Shown one piece after another: positions 8,474 to 18,737 of a DNA stretch of 64,000 nt. Location of the stretch: positions 3,773,501 through 3,837,500 of the forward strand of contig NZ_CP060295.1 in assembly GCF_014302995.1 (NCBI RefSeq), read 5' to 3'. The position numbers and the translations under genes are program-made. The notes under the pieces are model-generated. The model made no database searches and was not told the origin of the DNA. It was given only the letters and a program-made list of their open reading frames with translations. This stretch comes from Variovorax sp. PAMC26660. Lineage in GTDB: Bacteria > Pseudomonadota > Gammaproteobacteria > Burkholderiales > Burkholderiaceae_C. Each line of letters begins with the position of its first letter. Within the stretch, counting starts at the first letter, position 1.

Positions 8474-8480
8474 GAAATAA

Positions 8481-8508
8481 AGTATATCGACTGTTTGTTG
8501 CGTTGCAA
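8481..8508 (-). promoter_or_regulatory. Sigma-70-type promoter of the small RNA
   Basis: On the minus strand: -35 TTGCAA (8503-8508), 16-bp spacer, -10 TATACT (8481-8486). The expected start is near 8473, just before the first hairpin of the small RNA. The -35 lies in a GTTGCAAC palindrome. Confidence 0.7.
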
Positions 8509-8592
8509 CAAGCGAGTGATGCTTTTCCCACACATAAATGGATGCCGGCGTGCATTTTTGCCCGACATCCCCGACTGGAACCCTCAAAAACC

Positions 8593-9042
8593 ATGGAATG
8601 CACAGTAAGTTGGACTGGCGACGCAGGCACCCGATCGGCCATGGGCTTTGTTGCCGAAACGGGCAGCGGCCACGTCTTGATGATGGATGGCGCCCCCGAT
8701 GCCGCGAAACCCGAAAACGGCGGACAGAACCTCGCGGCCCGGCCAATGGAAGCCGTGCTCGCCGGTACGGGAGGGTGCACGGCCTATGACGTCGTGCTCA
8801 TCCTGAAGCGCGGGCGCCATCGTGTCGAACGCTGCAGCGTCAAGCTGACCAGCGAACGTGCGGAAAAAGACCCGAAGGTCTTCACGAAAATCCACATGCA
8901 CTTCACCGTGGCGGGGAAGGGAATTCCGACGCTGGCCGTGGAGCGCGCGATTGCACTGAGCCACGAAACCTATTGCTCGGCCAGCATCATGCTTGCGAAG
9001 ACCGCCGAGATCACCACCAGTTTCGACCTGATCGAAACCTGA
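8593..9042 (+). CDS. OsmC/Ohr-family protein
   Basis: A 149-residue member of the OsmC family, thiol-dependent peroxide-reducing enzymes. The two conserved cysteines are in GTGGCTAYDVV and HETYCSASIML. It is closer to the uncharacterised YhfA-like branch than to Ohr. Its substrate cannot be told from sequence. The frame is open upstream, but the ATG at 8593 gives the standard N-terminus (MECTVSWTG). It is convergent with coq7. Confidence 0.85.
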   Translation: MECTVSWTGDAGTRSAMGFVAETGSGHVLMMDGAPDAAKPENGGQNLAARPMEAVLAGTGGCTAYDVVLILKRGRHRVERCSVKLTSERAEKDPKVFTKIHMHFTVAGKGIPTLAVERAIALSHETYCSASIMLAKTAEITTSFDLIET

Positions 9043-9050
9043 AGTCGCCC

Positions 9051-9680
9051 CTAGATGCGATGCGCCAGCGTGGTCATCACGCGGGAGGCCACGCGCATCA
9101 GGGCCTTGGCCGGCGCCGGGAGTTCCGCCGCGCCAGCGTCGACAGCCTGTGCGGCGTGGCGTGCTTCATCGAGCTTCATCTGCTCGACCACGGCCCTGGA
9201 AGCGCTGTCAGCAAGTGGAAGACGATCCAGGTGGCTGTCGAGGTGAGCTTCTACCTGGCGTTCGGTTTCCGCGACGAACCCAAGGCTCAGCGGATCCCCG
9301 AGGCGCCCCGCGACGAGGCCGAGACCGAACGCTCCCGCATACCAGAGCGGATTCAGGATCGAAGGCCGCGCGCCGAGTTCATCGAGGCGCTGGCGTGTCC
9401 ACGCGAGGTGATCGGTTTCTTCATGCGAAGCCTCCATGAGCTGGGCGCGAAGTGCCGGATCGCGTGCGACGGCCGCCTGGGCCGTGTACAGCGCCTGCGC
9501 ACAGACCTCACCCACATGATTCACGCGCATCAATGCACCGGCGTCCCGGCGTTCGCTTTCGCTCATTTCTCCGGGCGCTTGCGAAGGCAGGGGTATGGGC
9601 CGGGTTGCATGAGGGCGAGCAAAAAGGGTGCGCAATGCCGCATCTGCTGCGGTCAGAACAGGGTCGAGCAAGGGCGTCAT
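9051..9680 (-). CDS. coq7: Ubiquinone biosynthesis hydroxylase Coq7
   Basis: A 209-residue ferritin-like di-iron monooxygenase that hydroxylates demethoxyubiquinol late in ubiquinone synthesis. The two Glu/ExxH iron-binding pairs are visible ([45 protein letters not shown]). A hydrophobic segment ([13 protein letters not shown]) would anchor it at the inner membrane. The ATG at 9678-9680 is preferred; a GTG six codons earlier is possible. It is convergent with the OsmC gene and divergent from the second porin. Confidence 0.93.
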   Translation of the reverse strand: MTPLLDPVLTAADAALRTLFARPHATRPIPLPSQAPGEMSESERRDAGALMRVNHVGEVCAQALYTAQAAVARDPALRAQLMEASHEETDHLAWTRQRLDELGARPSILNPLWYAGAFGLGLVAGRLGDPLSLGFVAETERQVEAHLDSHLDRLPLADSASRAVVEQMKLDEARHAAQAVDAGAAELPAPAKALMRVASRVMTTLAHRI

Positions 9681-9961
9681 GTAGCTATTTGAACGCACAT
9701 GGCAAATGTCGCGCGGAATCGCCGTTCGATTTCATATCGTGGTGCGCCAGGTGGGCTAAGTCCTTTGTTGCACGACTGCAACGAAACGCGCTGGCCATCC
9801 AAGATTTCGGGCGAATTGTTTTGCCCTGCCGCAGCGGCTCTGGTGCAATAGCATCAACTTCCCAAAAGGAGGTTGGCCCGGGGTCCGGTGGGAGCACAAA
9901 GTGCCAGTCACGGTGAGCCCTTCGCACCGGAGCCCTATGTTTAACCTTGGAGAAACTTGCA
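9681..9961 (+). promoter_or_regulatory. Structured leader region of the second porin gene
   Basis: The 281-bp gap between coq7 and the porin holds no gene. It contains a palindrome GTTGCA-CGAC-TGCAAC (9767-9782) and a hairpin (9855-9862 with 9868-9875) whose 3' arm is GGAGGTTG. A longer stem with one bulge (9881-9890 with 9925-9935) follows. The porin ribosome binding site is GGAG before 9962. Such structure suggests post-transcriptional control of the porin, which is inference. Confidence 0.5.
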
Positions 9962-11230
9962 ATGAAAAAATCTCTAGTTGCTCTGGCTGCCCTGGCTGTT
10001 GCCGGTGTCGCCTCGGCCCAGTCGTCCGTCACTCTGTTTGGTGTGGTCGACGCGTCGATCAGTAACTACTCGACCAAGAGCACCTGGCAGCCCGCGACCC
10101 CGTTCGCGATCCAGCCTTTTGCCGTTCCCGCTGGCCGCAAGCAAAGCCAGACGTCGCTGGCTAACTCGGGTTACAACTCGAGCCGCCTGGGCTTCCGTGG
10201 TACGGAAGACCTCGGTGGTGGCTTGGCTGCCAGCTTCTGGCTCGAATCCGGCATCAGCAACGATGACGGTGCCAAGGGCATCAATAACTTCAACCGTCGT
10301 TCGACGGTGAGCCTGTCGGGTGGTTTCGGTGAAGTTCGCCTCGGTCGCGACTACACCCCGACCTTCTGGAACGACACCGTGTTCGATCCGTTCGGCACCA
10401 ACGGCGTTGGCACCAACCTGATCTCGAATGTCAACACTCGTCTGGCAAGCTCTGCGGGCCCTGGCTCCGCAGTCGCTGCTAGCGACAACTACGTTCGTAC
10501 CGGCAACTCGATCGGCTACTTCCTGCCGCCGAACCTGGGTGGCTTCTACGGTCAGTTCCAGTACGCCCTGCATGAGAACGTCAAGCTGAGCGATACGACC
10601 AGCAGCCCGTCGAGCAAGGGTCGCTACGTTGGTGGCCGCTTCGGCTACGCCAACGGCCCGCTGGACGTCGCAGCTTCGTACGGTCAAAGCACGGCAGCCG
10701 ACTCGGCCAGCCTGACGGCCAGCCAAAATCGCAAGATCAACACCTTCAACCTGGGTGCTTCTTACGACTTCGGTCCCGTCAAGCTGTTCGGCGAGTACTC
10801 GGCAGTCAAGGACAAGAACCAACTCGGCACTCCGGTTGCCCTGCTCGGTCTGCCGTACCTGGCAACCACGACGCAGAGCGACAAGTACAACGGCTACCTG
10901 CTGGGTGTGACCGTGCCGGTCGGTGCTGGCCTGATCCGCGCTTCGTATTCGTCGGTGAAGTACAAGAACGGCGCTCCGCAGACGTTCAACTTCTTCAACA
11001 CGAACAACGGCAATGCTCGCGGCAACCAGCTCGCTATCGGCTACGTGCACAACCTGTCGAAGCGCACTGCCCTGTACGCTACGCTGTCGCGCATCAACCT
11101 GAAGAACGCCTACAACAACCCGGCCGTCATGGGCGCAACCACCGGTGGCTCGCCTGCTTACCTGGCTGGTGGCGGCTACGCTCCGAAGAGCGCAACCGGC
11201 TACGACTTCGGTATCCGTCACGCTTTCTAA
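9962..11230 (+). CDS. Gram-negative porin (OmpC/Omp32-like)
   Basis: A 422-residue outer-membrane general porin with a classical signal peptide (MKKSLVALAALAVAGVASA, cleavage before QSSVTL), repeated amphipathic strands and a C-terminal Phe (GYDFGIRHAF) for Bam-dependent insertion. The L3-like region GRDYTPTFWNDTVFDP is typical of betaproteobacterial porins. It is the intact paralogue of the damaged copy at 7055-8326. ATG 9962 follows a GGAG ribosome site. Confidence 0.93.
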   Translation: MKKSLVALAALAVAGVASAQSSVTLFGVVDASISNYSTKSTWQPATPFAIQPFAVPAGRKQSQTSLANSGYNSSRLGFRGTEDLGGGLAASFWLESGISNDDGAKGINNFNRRSTVSLSGGFGEVRLGRDYTPTFWNDTVFDPFGTNGVGTNLISNVNTRLASSAGPGSAVAASDNYVRTGNSIGYFLPPNLGGFYGQFQYALHENVKLSDTTSSPSSKGRYVGGRFGYANGPLDVAASYGQSTAADSASLTASQNRKINTFNLGASYDFGPVKLFGEYSAVKDKNQLGTPVALLGLPYLATTTQSDKYNGYLLGVTVPVGAGLIRASYSSVKYKNGAPQTFNFFNTNNGNARGNQLAIGYVHNLSKRTALYATLSRINLKNAYNNPAVMGATTGGSPAYLAGGGYAPKSATGYDFGIRHAF

Positions 11231-11236
11231 TTTGAC

Positions 11237-11260
11237 GCTGGCGTAAGCCAGCTTCGAATC
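11237..11260 (+). repeat. 3' UTR hairpin shared by both porin genes, copy 2
   Basis: GCTGGC-GTAA-GCCAGC followed by TTCGAATC, 6 bp after the porin stop. It is the counterpart of 7011-7033. Confidence 0.7.
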
Positions 11261-11270
11261 GAAAGATGCG

Positions 11271-11305
11271 AAAGCCACTCGACGAAAGTCGAGTGGCTTT
11301 TTTTC
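11271..11305 (+). terminator. Rho-independent terminator of the second porin
   Basis: A 13-bp perfect stem (11271-11283 with 11288-11300) with a GAAA tetraloop and a run of seven T. Confidence 0.93.
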
Positions 11306-11403
11306 GTTCTGCAACCCGGAAAAACATGCGCTCCACCCCCGGGGAACCACCGTGCGGGCACGCACCTTGCACTGCTAGCATGCCCGATCACTTTTGTTTC
11401 TGA

Positions 11404-12384
11404 ATGACTGCCTTTGTACTGCGCCGCCTGATCCAGGCCGTGATCGTGATGGTCGCGGTCGCGTTCATTGCCTTCCTCTTGTTCCAATATGTCGGCGACC
11501 CCGTCGTGTTCCTGTTGGGACAAGACGCCAAGCCCGACCAGATCCGCGAACTGCGCTCTGCCTTGGGGCTTGACCAGCCCTTCTTCGTGCAGTTCTGGCA
11601 CTTTCTCGTCAATGCGGCGCAAGGCGAGTTCGGCCTGAGCCTGCGCCAGGGTGCGAAGGTGTCGCGCCTGATCGGCGAGCGCTTTCCGGCCACGCTCGAA
11701 CTTGCGCTCGTGGCCGCCGCGCTGGCGCTGTTCATCGGCATTCCGATGGGCGTGTACACCGCATTGCGCCGTGGCACCTTCATGAGCCAGGTGTTCATGA
11801 CCGTGTCGCTGCTCGGCGTGTCCTTGCCCACCTTCCTGATCGGCATCCTGCTGATCCTCGTCTTCGCGGTGACGCTGGGCTGGTTCCCGAGCTTCGGGCG
11901 CGGCGAGACCGTGCAGTTCGGCTGGTGGAGCAGCGGGCTCTTCAAGGCCGACGGCTGGCACCACATCGTGCTGCCGGCGGTAACGCTGGCGATCTTCCAG
12001 CTCACGCTCATCATGCGATTGGTGCGGGCCGAGATGCTCGAGGTGCTGCGCACCGACTACATCAAGTTCGCGCGCGCACGTGGCCTGTCGAACCGCGCCA
12101 TCCACTTCGGCCATGCGCTCAAGAACACGCTGGTGCCGGTGATGACCATCACCGGCCTGCAGCTCGGCGGCCTGATCGCCTTCGCCATCATCACCGAGTC
12201 GGTGTTTCAGTGGCCTGGCATGGGCCTGCTGTTCATCCAGGCCGTGACCTTCGCCGACATTCCGGTGATGGCCGCCTACCTGTGCCTCATTGCCTTGATC
12301 TTCGTGGTGATCAATCTCGTGGTCGACCTTCTGTACTTCGTGGTCGATCCGCGTCTGCGCGTGGGCAAGGCAGGAGGGCATTGA
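11404..12384 (+). CDS. dppB: Dipeptide/oligopeptide ABC transporter permease (DppB-like)
   Basis: A 326-residue inner-membrane permease with six predicted helices and the periplasmic N-terminal domain of the DppB/OppB family (GDPVVFLLGQDAKPDQI). The EAA coupling loop is visible (YIKFARARGLSNRAIHFGHALKN). It opens an operon with the amidohydrolase, binding protein, second permease and two ATPases that follow. The M20 gene starts 1 bp after its stop. Confidence 0.92.
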   Translation: MTAFVLRRLIQAVIVMVAVAFIAFLLFQYVGDPVVFLLGQDAKPDQIRELRSALGLDQPFFVQFWHFLVNAAQGEFGLSLRQGAKVSRLIGERFPATLELALVAAALALFIGIPMGVYTALRRGTFMSQVFMTVSLLGVSLPTFLIGILLILVFAVTLGWFPSFGRGETVQFGWWSSGLFKADGWHHIVLPAVTLAIFQLTLIMRLVRAEMLEVLRTDYIKFARARGLSNRAIHFGHALKNTLVPVMTITGLQLGGLIAFAIITESVFQWPGMGLLFIQAVTFADIPVMAAYLCLIALIFVVINLVVDLLYFVVDPRLRVGKAGGH

Positions 12385-12385
12385 A

Positions 12386-13657
12386 ATGACGACAGCGACC
12401 GCTACCGCACCGCGCCTGCAAGCCTCTGGCAGGGCATTCGCGCACATCGCAAGCTTCTACCCCGAGATCACGGCCTTTCGCCGCGACCTGCATGCCCATC
12501 CCGAACTCGGCTTCGAAGAGGTCTACACCTCGGGCCGCGTGCGCGAGGCGCTGCGGGCCTGCGGCGTGGACGAGATCCACGAGGGCATCGGCAAGACTGG
12601 CGTGGTCGGCGTCATCCGCGGCAGGTCCACCGCCAGCGGCCGCATGATCGGCCTGCGCGCCGACATGGATGCGCTGCCCATGCGCGAGGACAACGACTTC
12701 GGCTGGCGCTCCGCCAATGACGGCCTCATGCACGGCTGCGGCCACGACGGGCACACTGCGATGCTGGTCGGCGCCGCCCGCTACCTCGCCGAAACCCGCG
12801 ACTTCGACGGCACCGCCGTGCTGATCTTCCAGCCCGGTGAAGAAGGCTTTGCCGGCGCCCGCGTGATGATCGAAGACGGCCTGTTCGACCGCTTTCCCGT
12901 GCAGTCCGTCTACGCCATGCACAACTGGCCCGCCATGCCGGCCGGCACCGTCGGCATCAACCGCGGCGCAATGATGGCGGCGGCCGACCGCATCACCATC
13001 AGCATCAAGGGCAAGGGCGGCCATGGCGCGCATGCCTACCTCACCGTCGATCCGGTGGTGGTCGCCGCGCACATCATCACTGCGGTGCAGAGCATCGTCT
13101 CGCGCAACGTGCGCCCGATCGACGCTGCCGTCGTCAGCATCTGCGCAATGCAGGCGGGCGATCTCGGCGCGATGAGCGTGGTGCCTGGCGAGGCCACGCT
13201 GGTCGGCACCGTGCGCACCTTCAGCGCGCGCGTGCAGGCGCAGGTCGAGCAGCGCCTGACCGAGTTGTGCACGGCCGTGGCCACGGGCTTCGGCGCCACC
13301 GCCGCCATCAAGTACGAACGCATCTACCCGGCCACCATCAACACCGCCCCCGAGGCGATGTTTGCGGGTGACGTGGCCGAGTCGCTGGTCGGCGCGAAGA
13401 ACGTCGACCGCAGCATGGAGCCCAGCATGGGCGCCGAAGACTTCTCCTTCATGCTGCAGAAGAAGGCTGGCGCCTACCTGCGCATCGGCCAGGACGCCCG
13501 CAGCGGCGCCTTCCTGCACAACAGCCGCTACGACTTCAATGACGAGATCCTGCCGCTGGGCGCCGCGTTGCACGCGGGCCTGGTCGAGCAGGGCATGCCG
13601 CTTGCCGCTACCCGCGGCGCGCAGCCAGGGAAAGCCGCCGCCACCGCGGCGTCGTGA
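12386..13657 (+). CDS. M20-family amidohydrolase (hippurate hydrolase-like)
   Basis: A 423-residue zinc hydrolase that would cleave N-acyl or N-acetyl amino acids or a similar amide. Metal and catalytic motifs are clear: RRDLHAHPELGFEE, ADMDALPM, MHGCGHDGHTAML, FQPGEEGFAGA, and the C-terminal SMGAEDFSF. It has no signal peptide, so it acts in the cytosol on an imported substrate. It lies inside the transporter operon, between dppB and dppA, which links its substrate to this transporter. The exact substrate is unknown. Confidence 0.9.
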   Translation: MTTATATAPRLQASGRAFAHIASFYPEITAFRRDLHAHPELGFEEVYTSGRVREALRACGVDEIHEGIGKTGVVGVIRGRSTASGRMIGLRADMDALPMREDNDFGWRSANDGLMHGCGHDGHTAMLVGAARYLAETRDFDGTAVLIFQPGEEGFAGARVMIEDGLFDRFPVQSVYAMHNWPAMPAGTVGINRGAMMAAADRITISIKGKGGHGAHAYLTVDPVVVAAHIITAVQSIVSRNVRPIDAAVVSICAMQAGDLGAMSVVPGEATLVGTVRTFSARVQAQVEQRLTELCTAVATGFGATAAIKYERIYPATINTAPEAMFAGDVAESLVGAKNVDRSMEPSMGAEDFSFMLQKKAGAYLRIGQDARSGAFLHNSRYDFNDEILPLGAALHAGLVEQGMPLAATRGAQPGKAAATAAS

Positions 13658-13688
13658 TGTGTTCGATTTCAACCCGAGGAGTGTTCCC

Positions 13689-15269
13689 ATGAGTTTCAAG
13701 AAGAAAGTGGCCGCGGCCGCAGCCCTGTGCGCGCTGAGCACCGCCAGCCTGGTCGCGAATGCGCAGACCATCCGGATCGCGAATCAGGGCGATGCGCTCT
13801 CGCTCGACCCGCATTCGCTCAACGAATCGCTGCAGTTGAGCGTGACCGCCAACGTCTATGAAACCCTCGTGGGGCGCAACAAGGACCTGAGCCTTGCGCC
13901 GCTGCTCGCCACCAGCTGGAAGCAGACCTCGCCGAACGTCTGGCGCTTCGAGCTGCGCAAGGGCGTGGTGTTCCATGACGGCACGCCGTTCACCGCCGAC
14001 GACGTGGTCTTCAGCTTCGCGCGTGCGCAGGGCGACGGCTCCGACATGCGCGCCACGCTGAGCGACATCAAGGCCGTGCGCAAGGTCGGCGACCTTGCCG
14101 TCGAAATCGAAACCAACGGCCCGTTCCCGATCCTGCCCGACGTCATTTCGCTCACCATGATCATGAGCAAGAAGTGGTGCGAGGAAAACCAGGCCACCAA
14201 GCCGGTCGACCGACGCAAGGGCATCGAGAACACCGCCTCCTTCAAGGCCAACGGCACCGGCCCGTTCCGCGTGCGCGAACGCCAGCCCAACGTGCGCACC
14301 GTGTTCACGCGCAACGGCACCTACTGGGGCAAGATCGAAGGCAACGCGCAAGAGATCATCTTCACGCCCATTGCCAACCCCGCCACCCGCGTGGCCGCGC
14401 TGGTCTCCGGCGAAGTCGACGTGATGGAACCCGTGCCCGTGCAGGACATCGCCCGCATCAACGCCGCACCCAATGCGCGCGTCATCACCGGCCCCGAGAT
14501 GCGCACCATCTTCCTGGGCATGGACCAGAAGCGCGACGAGCTGCAGTACTCGAACATCAAGGGCAAGAACCCGTTCAAGGACAAGCGCGTTCGCCAGGCC
14601 TTCTACCAGGCCATCGACATCGTCGGCATCCAGAAGACCGTGATGCGCGGCGCCTCGCGTCCCACCGGCCTGCTGGTCGGCCCCGGCATCAACGGCTGGA
14701 CCGCCGAGCAGGACAAACGCCTGCCCTATGACGTCGAAGCCGCCAAGAAGCTGCTGACCGAAGCCGGCTACCCGAACGGCTTCGAGGTCTCGCTGAACTG
14801 CCCGAACGACCGCTACGTCAACGACGGCCAGATCTGCCAGAGCGTCGCGTCCAACCTTGCGAAGATCGGCGTCAAGATCAACCTCGTGGCCGAGACCAAG
14901 GGCACCTACTTCCCGAAGGTGCTGCGCCGCGACACCAGCTTCTACATGCTGGGCTGGACCCCGACCACCTACGACTCGCACAACGCGCTCAGTTCGCTCA
15001 CCTCCTGCCCCGACGACAAGGGCACCGGCCAGTTCAACCTGGGTGCTTACTGCAATCCCAAGCTCGACGAGCTGACCAAGAAGATCCAGTCCGAGTCCGA
15101 CAAGGGCAAGCGCAACGAGATGATCAAGGAAGCCTTCAAGATGCACGCCGACGACGTGGGCCACCTGCCGCTGCATCAGCAGTCGCTGGCCTGGGGCGTG
15201 AGCAAGAAGGTCGAGCTGGTGCAACTGGCCGACAACTTCATGTACTTCAAGTGGATGAGCATCAAGTAA
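13689..15269 (+). CDS. dppA: Peptide ABC transporter periplasmic binding protein (DppA-like)
   Basis: A 526-residue family-5 solute-binding protein with a Sec signal peptide (about residues 1-26, ending NANA before QTIRIA). Typical SBP_bac_5 segments are WRFELRKGVVFHDGTPFTAD and VRQAFYQAIDI. It binds peptides or peptide-like ligands in the periplasm and delivers them to the two permeases. The ATG at 13689 has a GAGGAG site upstream. A terminator-like hairpin follows it, expected for a binding protein made in excess of the rest of its operon. Confidence 0.92.
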   Translation: MSFKKKVAAAAALCALSTASLVANAQTIRIANQGDALSLDPHSLNESLQLSVTANVYETLVGRNKDLSLAPLLATSWKQTSPNVWRFELRKGVVFHDGTPFTADDVVFSFARAQGDGSDMRATLSDIKAVRKVGDLAVEIETNGPFPILPDVISLTMIMSKKWCEENQATKPVDRRKGIENTASFKANGTGPFRVRERQPNVRTVFTRNGTYWGKIEGNAQEIIFTPIANPATRVAALVSGEVDVMEPVPVQDIARINAAPNARVITGPEMRTIFLGMDQKRDELQYSNIKGKNPFKDKRVRQAFYQAIDIVGIQKTVMRGASRPTGLLVGPGINGWTAEQDKRLPYDVEAAKKLLTEAGYPNGFEVSLNCPNDRYVNDGQICQSVASNLAKIGVKINLVAETKGTYFPKVLRRDTSFYMLGWTPTTYDSHNALSSLTSCPDDKGTGQFNLGAYCNPKLDELTKKIQSESDKGKRNEMIKEAFKMHADDVGHLPLHQQSLAWGVSKKVELVQLADNFMYFKWMSIK

Positions 15270-15303
15270 GTTGACCCTGGGCCGTCGCCTGCACGGCCCG
15301 ACC

Positions 15304-15336
15304 ATGGGCCCGCTTCTTGCGGGCCCATTCCTTTTT
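15304..15336 (+). terminator. Intra-operon terminator after dppA
   Basis: A perfect 10-bp stem (ATGGGCCCGC 15304-15313 with GCGGGCCCAT 15319-15328), loop TTCTT, then TCCTTTTT. It lies between the binding-protein and dppC genes and probably reduces read-through. Confidence 0.8.
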
Positions 15337-15348
15337 GCCTCACGATGA

Positions 15349-15429
15349 AAAATAACCCCCACGCTCCCCTTGCTGCGCAAGGTCCGCTGCCCCCTGAGGG
15401 GGCCGCTTTTCCTCTTGGGGCGGCCCGGC
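15349..15429 (+). repeat. REP-like imperfect palindromes before dppC
   Basis: The remaining gap holds short GC-rich inverted repeats (CTTGCTGCGCAAG, and CCCCCTGAGGGGG) typical of dispersed intergenic repeats in this group. No coding signal is seen. It ends directly at the dppC start. Confidence 0.4.
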
Positions 15430-15430
15430 G

Positions 15431-16342
15431 ATGAAAAAAACATTGGCCCGTTGGCTCGACAGCGATGTCGGCTACAGCTTTCGCACCTCGCCGGTCGCGA
15501 TGGCTGCGGCGCTCATTGCGCTGGTGTGCGTCTTCTGCTCGGTGTTCGCCGGCTGGGTGTCGCCGCACAACCCCTTCGACCTTGCCACGCTCGAACTGAG
15601 CGATGCGCGCCTGCCGCCCGCGTGGAGCGCCGAGGGCACATCCAAGTACCTGCTCGGCACCGATGACCAGGGCCGCGACATTCTCTCGGCCGTCATCTAC
15701 GGCGCACGCATCTCGCTGATCGTCGGCCTGGTGTCGGTGGTGCTGTCGGTGCTCGTCGGCGTCGTGTTCGGCCTGTTGGCTGGCTTCCTCGGCGGCTGGC
15801 TCGATTCCTTCCTCATGCGCGTGTGCGACGTCATGCTGTCGTTCCCGCCCATCCTGGTCGCGCTGCTCATTGCCGGCGTCGGTCGTGCGCTCTTTCCCAA
15901 CGCGCACGAGTCGCTGGCCTTCGGCGTGCTGATCATTTCCATTTCATTGACTGGCTGGGTGCAGTACGCCCGCACGGTGCGCGGCTCCACGCTGGTGGAG
16001 CGCAATAAAGAATATGTGCAGGCCGCGCGCGTCACCGGCGTCGCGCCGCTGCGCATCATGCTGCGCCATGTGCTGCCCAACGTGATGGGGCCGGTGATGG
16101 TGCTGGCCACGATCCAGGTCGCGACCGCGATCATCACCGAGGCCACGCTGTCGTTCCTCGGCGTCGGCGTGCCGCCGACCTCGCCCTCGCTGGGCACGCT
16201 CATCAGCATCGGCAACCAGTACCTGTTCTCGGGCGAATGGTGGATCACGGTGTTTCCGGGCCTGATGCTGGTGCTGATCGCACTCAGCGTGAACCTGCTC
16301 GGCGACTGGCTGCGCGACGCGCTCAACCCGCGCCTGCGCTGA
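15431..16342 (+). CDS. dppC: Dipeptide/oligopeptide ABC transporter permease (DppC-like)
   Basis: A 303-residue inner-membrane permease, the heterodimer partner of DppB. It has the DppC-type motif LLGTDDQGRDILSAVIYGAR and the coupling loop EYVQAARVTGVAPLRIMLRH. About six helices are predicted. It follows dppA after a 161-bp gap with a terminator and REP-like repeats; dppD starts 22 bp later. Confidence 0.92.
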   Translation: MKKTLARWLDSDVGYSFRTSPVAMAAALIALVCVFCSVFAGWVSPHNPFDLATLELSDARLPPAWSAEGTSKYLLGTDDQGRDILSAVIYGARISLIVGLVSVVLSVLVGVVFGLLAGFLGGWLDSFLMRVCDVMLSFPPILVALLIAGVGRALFPNAHESLAFGVLIISISLTGWVQYARTVRGSTLVERNKEYVQAARVTGVAPLRIMLRHVLPNVMGPVMVLATIQVATAIITEATLSFLGVGVPPTSPSLGTLISIGNQYLFSGEWWITVFPGLMLVLIALSVNLLGDWLRDALNPRLR

Positions 16343-16364
16343 AGACAAGAAGGAGACCGCCACC

Positions 16365-18463
<2,099 letters not shown>

Positions 18464-18514
18464 CAGGGTTCCTTTGTCCGGGTCGGCGCCGCGTGTTCCG
18501 CTTCAGGTCTATAA

Positions 18515-18549
18515 CTCCTTGGTGCTTTCGTAAAAATCACACCAAGGAG
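18515..18549 (+). promoter_or_regulatory. Hairpin covering the ribosome binding site of the DUF3311 gene
   Basis: A perfect 10-bp inverted repeat (CTCCTTGGTG 18515-18524 and CACCAAGGAG 18540-18549) with a 15-nt loop. The 3' arm contains the AAGGAG Shine-Dalgarno that serves the ATG at 18558, so in RNA the site would be hidden. This is seen directly; a role in translational control is inference. Confidence 0.6.
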
Positions 18550-18557
18550 AACAGCAC

Positions 18558-18737
18558 ATGTGGGCCCTGCTCTTGTTGCCCTTCGTGGGGTTGTTGTGGC
18601 CGCCGTTCTACAACGGCGAGTTGCCGGCACTGTTCGGCTTTCCCTTCTTCTACTGGTATCAGCTGCTGTGGGTACCGATCACGGCCCTGCTGATCTGGGT
18701 CGTCTACCGCAGCCAGTATGACGAGGGAGACGAATGA
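18558..18737 (+). CDS. DUF3311-type small membrane protein
   Basis: A 59-residue protein with two membrane segments (LLLLPFVGLLWPPFYN and the later FYWYQLLWVPITALLIWVV). Small DUF3311 proteins are commonly encoded beside sodium:solute symporters and are thought to be accessory subunits. Here the stop overlaps the symporter start (AATGATGG), so the two are translationally coupled. Confidence 0.85.
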   Translation: MWALLLLPFVGLLWPPFYNGELPALFGFPFFYWYQLLWVPITALLIWVVYRSQYDEGDE

